DNA from: Casuarius casuarius
Lineage: Eukaryota; Chordata; Aves; Casuariiformes; Casuariidae
Length of the DNA: 64,000 nt
Reading direction: 5' to 3'
NCBI GenBank assembly: GCA_003342895.1
Contig: PTFA01000278.1
Coordinates: 649,420-713,419, forward strand
Shown here one piece after another: positions 24,481 through 36,760 of this stretch. The notes under the pieces were generated by a model. The model saw only the letters and a program-made list of their open reading frames with translations, searched no databases and was not told the DNA's origin. Made by a program: the position numbers and the translations under genes. Each line of letters starts with the position of its first letter. The first letter of the stretch is position 1.

Positions 24481-26261
24481 TGGCTTTGTTTAGTACCTCT
24501 GCTGTTCATCACCTAACACAAAGTACATTTACATATTGCCTGGCTGAAATATAATAGAGGCACTGTTTGGGCTCACTCCTGCACTTGGCTTCACACGGTA
24601 CATCTGTCTGGCAAAAGAATAACGACCTGGATCAAAGGGAGAAGAGACTCTCAGGGAGCTTATAAGTCTCTTGCGAAATATTGCATGTGCTTGTCCAGCA
24701 AGCAGGTGCTTCAAGTTAAAAGATATGGCGGGGAGATCAGGATGTGAACTGCAAACACTTCAGTTTCTCTCCACTGCCCAGACACAGCCTTTTCTTACAG
24801 CTCAACGCTGAGATACTATGCTGGTGATTTTATACACAGATGCTTTATTGCTAAAGTGACATGAATAAAATATATCCATGATATGAATAGATAATAAAGG
24901 AATATAAACCTGGAAAAACAGTTAGGAAGCTATTAACTACATAATCTGAGTTATTAATAGATGCTGAGACAAAACTTGCCTTTATAGACCAGAAAATGTA
25001 TGGACCTTTTAAAAGTAACCCAAATTTGTTATATCATACAATAACTATATATTTGCAAGTGGACATACAGGATAGAGGAANAGATATATTTTTCCACATC
25101 AGCAATTTTCCTCTTTCCACTGGGAGTAATAGCCTTGAGTACCTCAAGTGCTGAATAGATTTTTGTTTCTTTTTCTAAGAAGCAGACAGCTTCCGGTATC
25201 GGTATGACCCATGGGAGTAAAAAGGTCCCTCAAAGTTAAGATGGCTGGTGACCCATAAGTAACTCATGCCACAAACATGTCATCCATTGATTCATTTCCA
25301 AAAAAAAAAAAATAATAATAATAATCACTGTTTTTAGAGATCCTGCAGCTATCCAATGGAAAAGTTACAGGCAGAAAAATGTTTGCTAACACTATTCTAT
25401 AAATCCATCCTCACCTACTCCTGGTGGTAAACATCACAATCATCTCTGAACCAAATATCTTAAAGGCTTATGTAGAAGTCAAANATTGTTGGATATCACC
25501 ATAGTTTTNAAAATAGTATTTGCTAATAGTGAGGAAATAAGATAAATCATGAGCGTCAGAAAGGCAAACAAATGTTCGTTATACAGAAGTACCTACTGGT
25601 CACAACNTGTCATTTCTGTGAACTGTTTCTCTTGTGATAATAAACTAATCAANAATCCTGAGGGTAGGAACTTAATAGCAATATGGTAGCATCACTGAAA
25701 ATTGAGTGAAGTGAGGACCATCTGCTGAGCACAGCTGAAATTAGATGACCCTACAGCTGAATAGTCATCCATTGGTTTTCAAAGAGCTGAAAAGTGAGAG
25801 GGCATTTGCCTAGACAAACACATCCCTGTATGAGCATTTGTAATTGCTCGTATAACCATTTGGACACTNAAAAGGGAAACAATAGTCAAAAGAAGAACTC
25901 TTACTTCTTACTGGGTGACAGCATCATGGGTTGCCACATGGTTAGCTCATGAAAGACTGTCCAAGGGAACGCTATTTAATGTCATGCATGTATGTAACCA
26001 GATTTACAAGCCATTCGGATGTCCTGAGCCATCTGCTGTGCCCCTGTTTGAAGGCAATGTAGAAGATTAATAATTCTGACAATATAAAATGAGGCATGGG
26101 AAAGAGCTACTATATAAAGTATATGAAGTAACAAATTCTAAGGACGTGAGCGTATTGAGTTGTTTTGTAGCTACTTGAGAATCCCTTGGCATCGGTTTAC
26201 TTAGTGGGCATTTTTAACAGTTATTTTCAAAAGATCCTTAACACAGCTCNGCCCTGGTTCT
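24481..26261. other. Non-coding stretch, no gene recognised
   Basis: A 61-codon minus-strand frame at 24529-24714 follows the CpG cluster. It translates to plausible mixed-charge sequence but matches no family I know. An A13 plus (TAA)n tract lies at 25300-25325. The rest is AT-rich, with isolated Ns and no RNA gene or promoter signal. The right edge abuts the 3' end of the CR1 relic. Confidence 0.7.
25300..25325. repeat. A13 followed by (TAA)n microsatellite
   Basis: Thirteen As at 25300-25312 lead into four repeats of TAA and a final TAAT. No SINE or LINE body is recognisable upstream, so this is recorded as a simple repeat and not an element tail. Confidence 0.9.
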
Positions 26262-27655
26262 GATTCAGAGAATCATAAAGCAGTTCAGGTTGGAAGGCAT
26301 GCCTGGAGGCCATNTGACCCAAACGCCACTGAAAGCTAAAGCAGGTTGCTCAGGGCCTTGCCCAGGCTGGTTCTGATCCTCTNCANGGAAGGAGACCCCA
26401 CAGCCTCTCTTGNAAACTTGTTTCCAGGTGTTACCACCTGCTTTTGACTATTTTTCCTAATATCNAATTGAAATTTCCCTTGATNCAACTTGTGTCTGAT
26501 GCCTCTTTGNCTGTTACNTTGTCCATGCACCTCCAAGAAGAGTGTGGATCTAGGATCACTAGGCAGGGGATGAAGACAGCTATAAGGTCTGCCTTTAGCC
26601 TTCTCTTCTTAAGGCAGAATAAACCTGATTCTTTCAGCTTCCCCTCATGTTTAGAGGGCCTGAAGCACATACCATCTCCTCCACTGAACTTCCACCAGTT
26701 CCAACATCTTTCTTATACTATGGAGATCAGACACAATGCTCCAGATGCAGTCTCGCAAATGTCAAAAAGAGGAGAAAAAAATCACTTCCTTTCACTTGTT
26801 TANTGTGCTNTTGCTANTANAGCCCAGGATGCAGTTNGCNNNCTTTGTTGCAAGGACACACACTGAGGTATGTTCAACTTCTCCACCAGGACCCCGTGAG
26901 TTCGCTTTTTGCAAAGCCACTTTCTGGTTACCCAGCTTGTACTGCTGCACAGGATTATTCCAGCCCAGTCACAAGACTTGGCATTTGCCTTCAGTGAACT
27001 TCAAGAGGTTTCTGNGAGCCCATTTCTCCAGTCTGCCAANNTCCCTCTNGGTAACCNCNCTGCCCTTCACCATAGCACCTCCTCCCTCCAGTTTGGTACC
27101 TTCTGCAAGTTTGCTGGGAGACCACTCTGTCCCATCATCTGGGTCATTAATGNAGAANTTAAACAGTATTGACCTGTGAGGAACGCTACTAATAACTGCA
27201 TACTGGTCGGACCTTGTAACACTGCTTAAAAACCCTTTGAGTCCAGCTAACTTGCCACCCATATTATTGTCCACATCTCACCAGTTTGACGACAAGGAGG
27301 CTACAGGCGACCGTGTCCAAGGTCTTACTACCGTCAATGTACACAGAATATGTATTGCTCTTCCCTTGCACACAGAGCCAGTCACTTCATCATAGATGGC
27401 AACTAGATTGCCCAGGAAGGATTTNCCCTTGGTAAATCCAAGTTGGCTGANGCNTTCCAGGAGGATTTGCTCCAGATTCTGCCTGGGTCCTGAGACCAGG
27501 CTGACTGGCCTGTAGTTTTCCAGATCCTCCTCCTTCCCCTTCTTGAATACGGGCATGATAGTAGCCTTTTTCCACTGCTCAGAAATCTTCTGCAGTGCCA
27601 TGACCTTTCAAGTGGTAGAGAGCAGGTTCTCAGTGACATTGATCCTTAGACATTA
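26262..27655 (-). mobile_element. 5'-truncated CR1 LINE
   Basis: Reading the minus strand from about 27655 to 26262 gives the 3' third of a CR1 non-LTR retrotransposon. It has the middle and C-terminal part of the ORF2 reverse transcriptase, a short 3' untranslated part and degenerate copies of the CR1-type octamer tail, visible on the plus strand as tgattcagagaatcata at 26261-26277. The family amplifies by target-primed reverse transcription, and 5' truncation is usual. More than twenty single Ns lie inside it, denser than in its flanks, as expected where short reads map ambiguously. The 5' edge is placed where recognisable homology fades. The copy is old: substitutions, stops and frameshifts occur throughout. 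Confidence 0.93.
26336..27604 (-). pseudogene. Decayed CR1 reverse transcriptase (ORF2 fragment)
   Basis: The upstream block contains PVFKKGKEEDLENYRPVSL, a diagnostic stretch of CR1-type reverse transcriptase, followed by a diverged FTK.KSFLGNL...YDEVTGSV segment. The frame is broken by a TGA at 27278-27280 and continues in the same frame through SVPHRSILF (remnant of the VPQGS motif). The catalytic block normally reads FADDTKLGG; here it is KLAEGTKLEGG, so both aspartates of the active site are lost at 27098-27106. It then reads EKWAXRNLLKF before a stop near 26969. A C-terminal block (KKRRLKADLIAVF) sits in another frame. The last block, down to SLGKALSNLL, returns to the first frame, so compensating indels lie between about 26540 and 26970. 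It is inactive. Confidence 0.88.
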
Positions 27656-30600
27656 CTAAGCAATCTCAAGTTTTGTGAACTTCCATAAGGTTGAAAAACA
27701 AAACAGTGCAAGAAGCCCAGCNTCTAGCACATGGTATGTACTTGCAGCATCCTCCAGCTGTTTGAATGTGGGCCCCTCCACAGCCTTGGAGAATGCCAGT
27801 AATGCTAACAGTCTGGAAAATGAGTTTCCACAGACTCCAGGGAAGGCTGAATGGGAAAACTCCCCAGGAGTCTGAAGCCCTCTAGGAGGGCTTTTTTTTG
27901 GGTGTGTGTATGGTTTTTTTTTGTTGTTGAAGACAAAACTTAGTCTCCTGCTGTGAACAAGATCCCAGGGCCACTCAGACACAAATGGGACCACAAAAAC
28001 TGCCGAGAGGTGCAATTCATTTCCAGCTATGTCAGGTTCCACCCATTTCACTGTAGCATGCAAAGAAACCAAAGCTACTCATCAGTACGATTTCTGATGT
28101 GCTGAAATCCCGTTAAAGACATAACGTACTAAGTGGGCACAGAAAAAAAGGAATCTTTTTAAATAACTAAAGAAAACCAAGCTGAGACATTTCTGTGAGT
28201 TAGAAACTAGTAACAGATCTAAGGGAACAGTAGCATATTTTGAAAGCAAAAACATAGTGTAGAAAATAAATGGAGGCAGGAGGTTTGCATATATGTACCA
28301 GCTGCTAGGACCTACTGACTCACATTTACTGTCGTTATTCAGATGGCCTTTTCGGAGCTTTACTAGATGCTAATTCATTATACCTAATACTTTGGCAAAT
28401 AAATTTGAAACCTCAACCCTGAACATAATGAAAAAAAGGAGAGAGGAAAAAGTCAGAAAAATAAAGGATGTAAACAGCCTGAAATAAATAATTTCATTTT
28501 TGTTCCTTACATGGAATTTGGAAAGGAAAAAAAACAGCCTGTGCTAACTTCCAAGAGACTCCAGCTGGGTTTTTTTAGTCATCTCTTATTTCCCAGATGC
28601 AGCAAACCCTCTGATTTTCTAAGGTAATTTCATCAGATTGGACATTGTGACCTTAAAGCATAAATAAAGTTGAACTGATGACTTGAATGGCTTTTTATGT
28701 ATTGCACCATTGCATATGATACTGCTGGTCAACACAATAATTTACAATACAGCTTTTATCACTTTGCTATAAAAGTCAAGAACAAGAATAAAAAAAATCC
28801 AGGGACAAAGGTTCAAATTTAGAGACGATCTTCAAAGAAGAGTGATTAGTGACTCAAAAAATCTACTAGTTTTAAACATAAAAAATGATAAGTGATTGCT
28901 TGAACAGAAGCAAAATCTTGACAGCATTTGAAAAAAATTGATTTTAGTTTTTAGTTTTATAGTATAAAATCCAATGAAGAGAAAAGACATCTATAAAAGG
29001 ACTCCAAATTTAACTTTCATAAAAGCTCCAGAAGAGAAAAGAAGGCAGAGACGGCATGCAATAAGCAATCAAATAAATTTAAACTTTATCCTTGCTCCTA
29101 GTACACTCTGGAATACCACAATTACATTAAGTCCATTCCTTTTTACATGTAGGTGTTTAAAATAATTTACCTGGAAATTGTTAAACATTAGCATCATTTA
29201 TCTCTCCTCAGAACATCAAGCATTGCAATATATTTTGGAGAAGAAGGAGAGTAAGATGCCTGTGGTGCAGCAAAAACTGGACTGATGGGTCTCATTTACT
29301 ATTTGCTTTTTGAGCTGAATGAATCAATTGTGATGAATCAAATAAAGTACTCTATACTGTCTACTTTCATAGGCTTTTGATTCACAGCAATATCACCCAG
29401 CAGTCTAATAGGTAGCAGGATAAGCAACGTGAGGAGCCAGGACTGACCCAAATCCTGCCATGGGACCAAGAAAGGTTATGGAGAAGAAAAACCTGGGACA
29501 GAGCTGTAGTAAAATCCAGCACAACTGAAGAGACACGAGTCCATAGCAGGTTTCACTAGTGACTCAAAANATTAAGGGCAGTTATATGTTTAATTTTGGA
29601 CAAATGAACTGTAGTGGTTGCAGCAGATTAAATCCTTTAAAACAAATTCTCATCTTCTGCATGCAGAATTGCTTTCCTGAGGCCTTTCATGTTGTGGAGT
29701 CACATTTCTGGGAACACCAGTCCACTGTGAGAATGGCTGATCACTGCATCATATTAAGCTTTAACCTTTTTTTCCTGACACCTTAAAGATGTTATGAAAA
29801 ACTTGGGATTTCACTGTACTTGATTAACCTTCTTTCTCTAAACCATGTGGTATTTCATGTCCTGTTCAGCAGCAGTAATTTCTATTTAAAGGGACCGTTA
29901 GTGTAATTTGTGGAACAACACTGATCACCAGGAAGTTGACAGAGGTCAGGCTGGAGACAACAGAACACCTTCCTTTCCTCCACTCCCTTCAAGAATATAT
30001 TAGGTGGACTCCCATATTAGCTTCCAGGGCTTGACGTATATCACAAAAGAGAGTACAAGATCAAAAGAGGATACCAGGTTCCTCCAGCATCCTAGAGAGC
30101 TGGAGTTAGAGCATCTCTCAAAAGAAGTGCCCTAAGTTTTATTTTCTGACATCTGCTTTTCACTTTTTGTTGGAGGGAATCCACCTGTGTGTTCACTTGC
30201 AGGAACATAGCCTTNCATAGCAGAAGAGATGTGAGACTTNCTGCTGTTTCCTGNNTAATTACTATTTAAACACNTAAACTCAAAGTCCNGTTGTGGAGGG
30301 ATGTAACAACTACAAGAACACATTGTTAGCAACTTCAACTTTAAAATTTTGTCTGGTAGAGCTTTTCTGTGTCTGGTACCTCATTATCTGGTATGATCAG
30401 ATCCTGAAGGCAAGAGGTAAAGTGGACAAAGGGCAATATGCATTCCCTAGTTTTCTGTTTTTTCGTCCAAATAAATGCACTAATTTTAAAGTCAGATAAG
30501 GTTGAAAAAGTCTGACAGAAAAAATTAGAAATAAGCAAAGCAAGTAAAAGAATGTAAAACTAGATTCTAATACCCTTAGAGATAGAANACAATGAGATAC

Positions 30601-32150
30601 TTAATGAACCAACCAATTTTAATAGGAAATTATCTGGAAAATAAATTTTATGAACATCACCAGTGGGCTTTCTATAGACACCAGACATGGTAGTGGAAAA
30701 GCTTCATGACAAATGCATGCTTTCCTAGCAAAGTGCAATGAAAAGGAGATGGTTTATGAAAAAGGGGCTGTCAAAATCTCTAGGTATCACACATTCAGAG
30801 TAAAATTGTATCAATGACCCTTGGGTCCCATGTCCTTACATCAGTAGATAAGCCCAGAGGTAATTAAATATCATATGTTAAAAAGTTTCCATCTTGTACC
30901 AATAGAAAAGTAAGATCATTCCGGGGAGGATAAATCTGCCTTTGGCTCCAGAGCGGTGACTGTAGTCACTATAAAAACAGAAATCTCACAAAAGACTGAG
31001 CAACACTCCTTTGCCACCCTACCCCTCACTGGAGAAGTGCTGAATTTTGTGCTACATAATCTGCTGTGGAAATGGGTGAATATGAGGAAAACATCCATGA
31101 TATCCTCTTTACCTACCCATTAGCTATATTTCTGCCTGTTGCTTCTGCTGATGCTACTGGTTTGGGCGAGCAATTTTTCTTCAGAGAATATTTGGGAAAA
31201 ATTAAGCTTCAAGTTAATTTTTATTTGCAAATAAGTGTTTTCAAACTAGAAATCCTCTGTCTATACTTGATTTCTTCCTGGGGAAGTTGCCTTTGCTGCT
31301 ACAGTCATGGTAGGAGTTGCTGTCAGTTCTTACATCAGCTGAGCAAGCTGATAATAGTCAGCAAAAACCACCTGGTGACAACAAAAACCTAAGAGCAGAC
31401 AANGAGATAATTGAAAATGTGTATTAGCTATGATTCTCTGCTGGCTTCTGTAACCATTAATGTTGAAGCAAAGTTGATCTAAAACGCCCTTAGCCTGACT
31501 AAAAAAAAAAGTTTCCCAGAATTCAAGACTATGATTCAANCCATGCTTTATCTGAGATATAAAAGCTACAAGAGTCATCCATGTATTTCTGCCCTTCCTA
31601 TCCACCTCTGCCAACTATGCACAAGCTCAAAACTATCCAAACTGTCCATGCACAATATTTGAACCTGCTGGGAGGTATCGACGCTATGCATGTGAAATGC
31701 CAGCTAGCCACCTACACCTGATGATCACCAGGCCCAGTAGAGGAAGGCACAGCTATTTGTGGTTCTCCAAACGNTGGCCAGCTGGCAGCCAAACTAGTCC
31801 ATGACTGCAAGGGTCACGTTAAAGTGCTACTTTTCTGCAACCAACTAATCTACCCCTCTTCCTCCACCAGTGAACCACCACCACTCCCAGCTCTGCCTGA
31901 CACATGCCATCCATGCCCTAACAGAAGCAAAGTTCATGGCTTTCCCATGCACCCAAGTAATAATTGAAGGAGGAATGTGCCAGAGAAGGCCTTCACAGAC
32001 AGAGGTAAAAGTCCAGGGTAGCCTATGAATGGTGGAAGTGAGGGGTAAAGTCCTAGGTCTCTTCCACGAAAGCCAATAAAGGTGATGACTTTTATTCATA
32101 GCTATATCATTCTTTANTAAAGAAGGGCCTAGCAGACCCTTCTTGACCAT
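27656..32150. other. Non-coding stretch beyond the CR1, no gene recognised
   Basis: Immediately past the CR1, 27720-27880 is GC-richer and open for 138 codons on the minus strand (27656-28072). That translation has no recognised motif and its end is a lysine- and proline-rich low-complexity run from the T-rich tract. It might be more of the same insertion or an unrelated old repeat. Further on the sequence is AT-rich, with N clusters near 30213-30288. A 101-codon minus-strand frame at 31845-32150 lies in a GC-richer patch and matches nothing I know. Confidence 0.65.
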
Positions 32151-32300
32151 TCCCTTTCAGCAATTTGCTTCTGCATTAAGCCTAATCACTTGCTTGTAAT
32201 TAAGGCCATGGTTATATAAATTCATTAATCTATGACAGGTTGAACTGTCAAGTGAAGATACCTGAGTTTTTAAAAGCTGTGAGCACGCAACAGCTCATAA
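32151..32300. promoter_or_regulatory. Candidate homeodomain-rich conserved element
   Basis: Within 75 bases there are CTAATC at 32182-32187 (paired/OTX-like core), TAATTA at 32197-32202 (homeodomain core), ATTAATC at 32224-32230, and TCAAGTG at 32248-32254 (NKX2-type core). The sequence is complex, without microsatellites. Such spacing is typical of vertebrate developmental enhancers, but TAAT-type motifs are common in AT-rich DNA, so this is a low-confidence inference pending alignment. Confidence 0.28.
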
Positions 32301-35300
32301 AGACACTATAGTCGTAACCCAAGGATGTCACATTTAGCTCTGATTGAGTGAGAACAATTGTCTTATGCTTTCAAGTGTCTCCCTCTTTGTCTGTGCACCT
32401 TGCTCACTCCTCACGCTTTCTCATATATAGCCCACTTGTTTGTGAGCAGCTATCCCAATATTATTTGCTTCAGATTTTTGTCTTGAGCATCATCTCTCTT
32501 CATGCCTCAGACATACTTTCCAGAGAGGCATGTAGTCTTGATTCGAAAACATAAGAGTGAAGAATCAGTTGCTTTTCTTAGCAGTTTGTTCTGNTGGCNT
32601 TAGTCACCTCACTTTGTAGTCATCCTCAGGATTAGAAATTTCTCTAATATATTAATCTGGCTTCAGACTTTTCTTGTTAGAGTTTGTTGGTGCATAAATC
32701 TCTTTGCTACTTAGAGACATCTGGCATTCATAGAATACCCTTTACTCTTNAGGTACATAAATAGGTATTAGTACTCCTTAGCCACGCCAGCCATATTCTC
32801 TCCCCCATCAGATGCCTTCAGTTTCTTATCCATTTGTTAGCGATTTTCAGTTTATAAATCAATTACTAATTTCCCTTCCCCCCAGTTTCTTCTTTTTCTT
32901 TGCCACTGACAGGTGTTCCTCTGAGTGTGGAATTTTTGCCAGCCGTTCCTCTAATGAACTCCTAAAGAATGCCTCCTTCTCACTTGCATTATTCTGTTTT
33001 CATTTGTCCTTCAGATCAACTCCACTCAATTTCTTTCAGCTTTGGGTAATTATGTACACCTGGTGCTTCTCACCATCTGAGATTGTCCTCTATTTGCCTA
33101 TAGTAGATGCAATAGGTCACAATCACTGCTTCCTAAGCAACAATGATTAATGGTTCCAGTACAGTGATTAATTAATCTTTATCTTCNAAAATTAGATTGA
33201 AACTTAAGATACCTCCTGTCAGGTGCAATAACACTTGTATTGGGAGAACAATCACCTAGAAATTTTAGAAATGTTAATGCCATGGCCTGAANCATGTTTA
33301 GAAGTCTGAAGAGCCATACTAGAAAATTTACAAGGCAAACTGCGCAGAGTTGTGGGTGTGGGAAAATCCCCAGATGACAGTGAGCCTCTGAACCAATGGA
33401 CAAAAATTAGAGAAGAAGGCAGAGTGTTGAGATAGAATATCCATCCAATGATGCATTTTGTCTGTGGCATCAAGCTGGCTAGAGGCAGATGAAGGAGCTA
33501 TTCTTTTGTTCCGGAAAAAAGGAGCTGTTTTTGAGTTAGACTGAAATGTGTGGGAGAAAATTGCAGAAGCAGAATGAAATAAACNTTCTGTATTTTCCTT
33601 ATTGCCAGAAGGATAGAGTTCTGGTTCCAAAGATGACCAGCTTACCCAAAGATAAAATGAAAGCACTGCCAAAACTAGCTAGGCGCAGCACCACCGCGGG
33701 AGCACTCAGGCTGGTCAACAGGAGCTTCTGCCACATGAACTCCCAGTAGTGTACGTGAAGTGAACTAAGTGGTAGGTAAATAGCTAGGACCAAGCCTCAA
33801 GATTTATTGGAGGTTTCTATACAGGTCAATAATTGGATATGCAAGTATGATTCGCTACTTTTAAACCTGAAACTTTGAGATTAGTTTATAGGAGAGGTGT
33901 AGTGAGAAACTTGCATGACTAATGTCAATGCCAACTCACCTCGCAAGCACCAAGTTACTAAAACCTACTAAATGAGAATGAGTGCGACAATCTGTAAAGG
34001 CAGGTGAGACGACCTGTGGCCCATGGGTTTCTCTCCCCTCACAATCTGTTGCACAGAGCTGCCTGCAACCCACTAACCAGCTCTGGAAGTTACAGTTCTG
34101 CCCCCAGCTGAGACTGCAAAGCTGCTACACAACTGGATTTGATAGAAGCAATTACTAAAAGTGGCACATACTAAGGCAGTGGTTTTAAAGAAGTATTTTA
34201 CCTTATTTTTTCCTCTTCCTTCTTCAATTTTTTTTTAAAGTCTTTTGAGTTACTTCAGCTGCTCAGCTACAGACTCCCATTGCTTTCATTAACTTTGNCA
34301 AAGAGATGGTATTTCAAGTGAATTTCTCACAGAGATAAGAAAGTATTAAAAATACAGGCAAACCATAATATCTATTGGAACAGAAAAGAATGCTGTTATT
34401 ACTGAGATGGAAATAAACTTAACNGTTTTATTACCCAATGTTTGTTCCTGTTCTTATGTAAGAACAGAGTTCGTGCTGACCCTCTTCTTGTTCTAAAAAA
34501 AGCTAACAACAAAACTACCTTTCTAGAGAGCATAAAACTCTATTAAAAAAGAATCTGTCTTAACTATCATCACTTCTGTTAAATCAGCCCAGGCAAAATG
34601 GAATATTATCCATNTTTCTTCTGCTTTTCATTCATCTGACTAAAAGTATTTGAAAGCAAAAATATTCTCCAAAATTTTCCTCTGTCAATTTGCAATGGTA
34701 TCAGCAGGGAATTCTGGTTCTATTGAAAAACTGCAGTTGTGCAACCTTGCACTGTTGACTGGGCAATCCAAGAATCAGTAGCAGTCCTCTCATAATCCGC
34801 TCAGTTTCATAGTTTTCACTGGAAATCACCTTCTTTTTTAATCCATTAAAAATCCTATTTACAGACAGGTGGTTTTCTTTCATAAGCCACACTTAAGAAA
34901 TCGCCGCTTTGTAAGAATGAAATGAATGTATGAACTCTATCGACTGGTTCTGCTTTTAAGTGGCAAATTCGTGGCAGTAATTTGCATTGAAGATAAAGCA
35001 ATATAAGGCTGCTCTTGGACTTTACAGGCTTTTTTGATAGAAATGAAAATATCNTACATCTGACTAAAATGGATTGAATGGCTCAGTGCACAGAGTGTTC
35101 TTTTCATCAGTAAACAGCTTGAAAACTCCAGCATGTGAAAAATGAAACACTGATTTAGCCTAAAATTGAAACCTCTNAAATACTCTCCTGCTTGGAACTA
35201 TTTAGCTTTGGGCTAAAGTCACAGGCATTAGCAAGTTTTTCCTTTGGAAATACACTATATGTCATCATTAACATAAAAGAAAAGACCATGTTTCTAACAG

Positions 35301-36459
35301 CAGCAGAGAATAGAAGAAAACATCAATAATCCTCAAATAAAGGAAANCAGAGCCCAATCTGCTTCAGCTGAGGGTACCCAAATTCTGCTCGGCTCAAGCT
35401 TGTGCCAACAATTCACTGGAAGCATGCAGGCTGCATGTAAAGTACTTGTATAATATGGATGCATCACCCCTGGAGACTATCCTATTGTCTCCCAAGAAAT
35501 AAATCAGTCTAATTTGATGTGTTATGTGATTGCACAAGTGGCACTGCAAGAAGTTTAGGCAGGTATAGTCTATGGAAAGAACTTTCTTTGGAAGGCTTTT
35601 ACTGTTTCAGTAACAGAAAGAATAAGAAAGGCCCTTCTCCTTTGGAGNGTATGTATGAACCCTGGAGACACATATGCATAAAACTTCCTTCTATTTATAA
35701 AATTTATACAAATACACTCACCCCTGCATCAATCAGCAAGTGGTCTTACTAAATTTTTTTTTTTTTACTTAATTTTTTTTTTAGGGCTAATATGAGCCTG
35801 TAAATTATGATCATAAAGGGCTGTTATTTGGGAGTTGAATAAATGCAACAGTATATACAAAAGGCAAGATAATAGAGAACAAGTCCCATTATAGTTCTTT
35901 ATATTCAAGTATCCTTTAGATAACAGCACTTCCAGAAGCCCNTAAAGATCAATTCTCACACTGCTCCTAATTCCATAAGACTTGCCGCTCCCCAAGAACA
36001 TGTGAAGAAGTGTGACACAACCTACATGCCCCAAGTGCTTCTAGCAAAGCAGAAGTTTTTGCATTATTTTTCCCTACCTTGAAGAGGAGGCAGAACCACC
36101 CTCTACCACCTTCTGGTCCTTCCCCCAATTACTGGGTTTACAGCTGCTAAAGGTAACCTATGAGAATTAGCCTGCTTCCAGTCTCCTCTTTTTTTTTGAT
36201 CTAGAAAAGCCATTTTATTTCCGAGCTCTGGCAATTCTCACATCATCTAAGAAAAAGTTATGACAGCATCTCACTATCTACACATACTGTCTTGTAGCTA
36301 TCTGCCAGCTGATCTCCCCAGAAAACTCCAATGATTAGTTACAGAGTTTGTCCACTTAGGCCAGCAGAGATGCTCAACTGTGCTATGTTTAAAAGTAATG
36401 TACTTAAACCCAAGATTTTTTTTTAAAAGAAATATGCCACTATTCACCATTAAATTTGG
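32301..36459. other. Non-coding stretch, no gene recognised
   Basis: Open frames reach 112-114 codons (32812-33150 plus, 33328-33672 minus) but overlap each other on opposite strands. They are rich in F, S and L and show no domain. T13 and T10 runs lie at 35754-35766 and 35773-35782. The 34920-35130 portion is complex and could hide a conserved element, though no motif cluster stands out. No RNA gene or promoter was recognised. Confidence 0.68.
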
Positions 36460-36760
36460 GGTCATCCAGTTTAGTGCAATTATTTAAAATTGCAAAATCT
36501 AATGCTATTATCCATAACAATTTATGATAGTTTGTTAAGCTTTGTAGCACACCTTTCACACCGTTCTTTAATTAGTCCAGATGCCATGTCAGTATTCCTT
36601 TTTCAAAAGCTAAATGTGCTTGTTTTGCCTATTACAGATGAGTAAAAATTCTTGTTGCTATTGGTCAAATGCAAAACCAAAAGTGAAAATTTATCATTTT
36701 CATAATGCAAATACTCATAAAACCTTGCTGTAAANTAAATTGGAAAATGAATGACAAGGC
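36460..36760. promoter_or_regulatory. Candidate conserved element with POU octamer
   Basis: The stretch contains TTCACACC at 36555-36562 (T-box half-site), TAATTA at 36569-36574, an inverted CCAAT box ATTGG at 36660-36664, and a perfect POU octamer ATGCAAAT at 36705-36712. All lie in complex AT-rich sequence without simple repeats or open frames of note. An exact octamer is rarer than TAAT motifs, which lifts this above the other motif clusters. The regulatory role is inferred. Confidence 0.33.

Noticed and set aside
27876..27899. Hairpin AGCCCTC-TAG-GAGGGCT overlapping an eight-T run, like a bacterial terminator
   Set aside because: The window is eukaryotic, with a LINE and no bacterial-style genes. 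A Pol III terminator would need an upstream A/B box gene, which is not seen.
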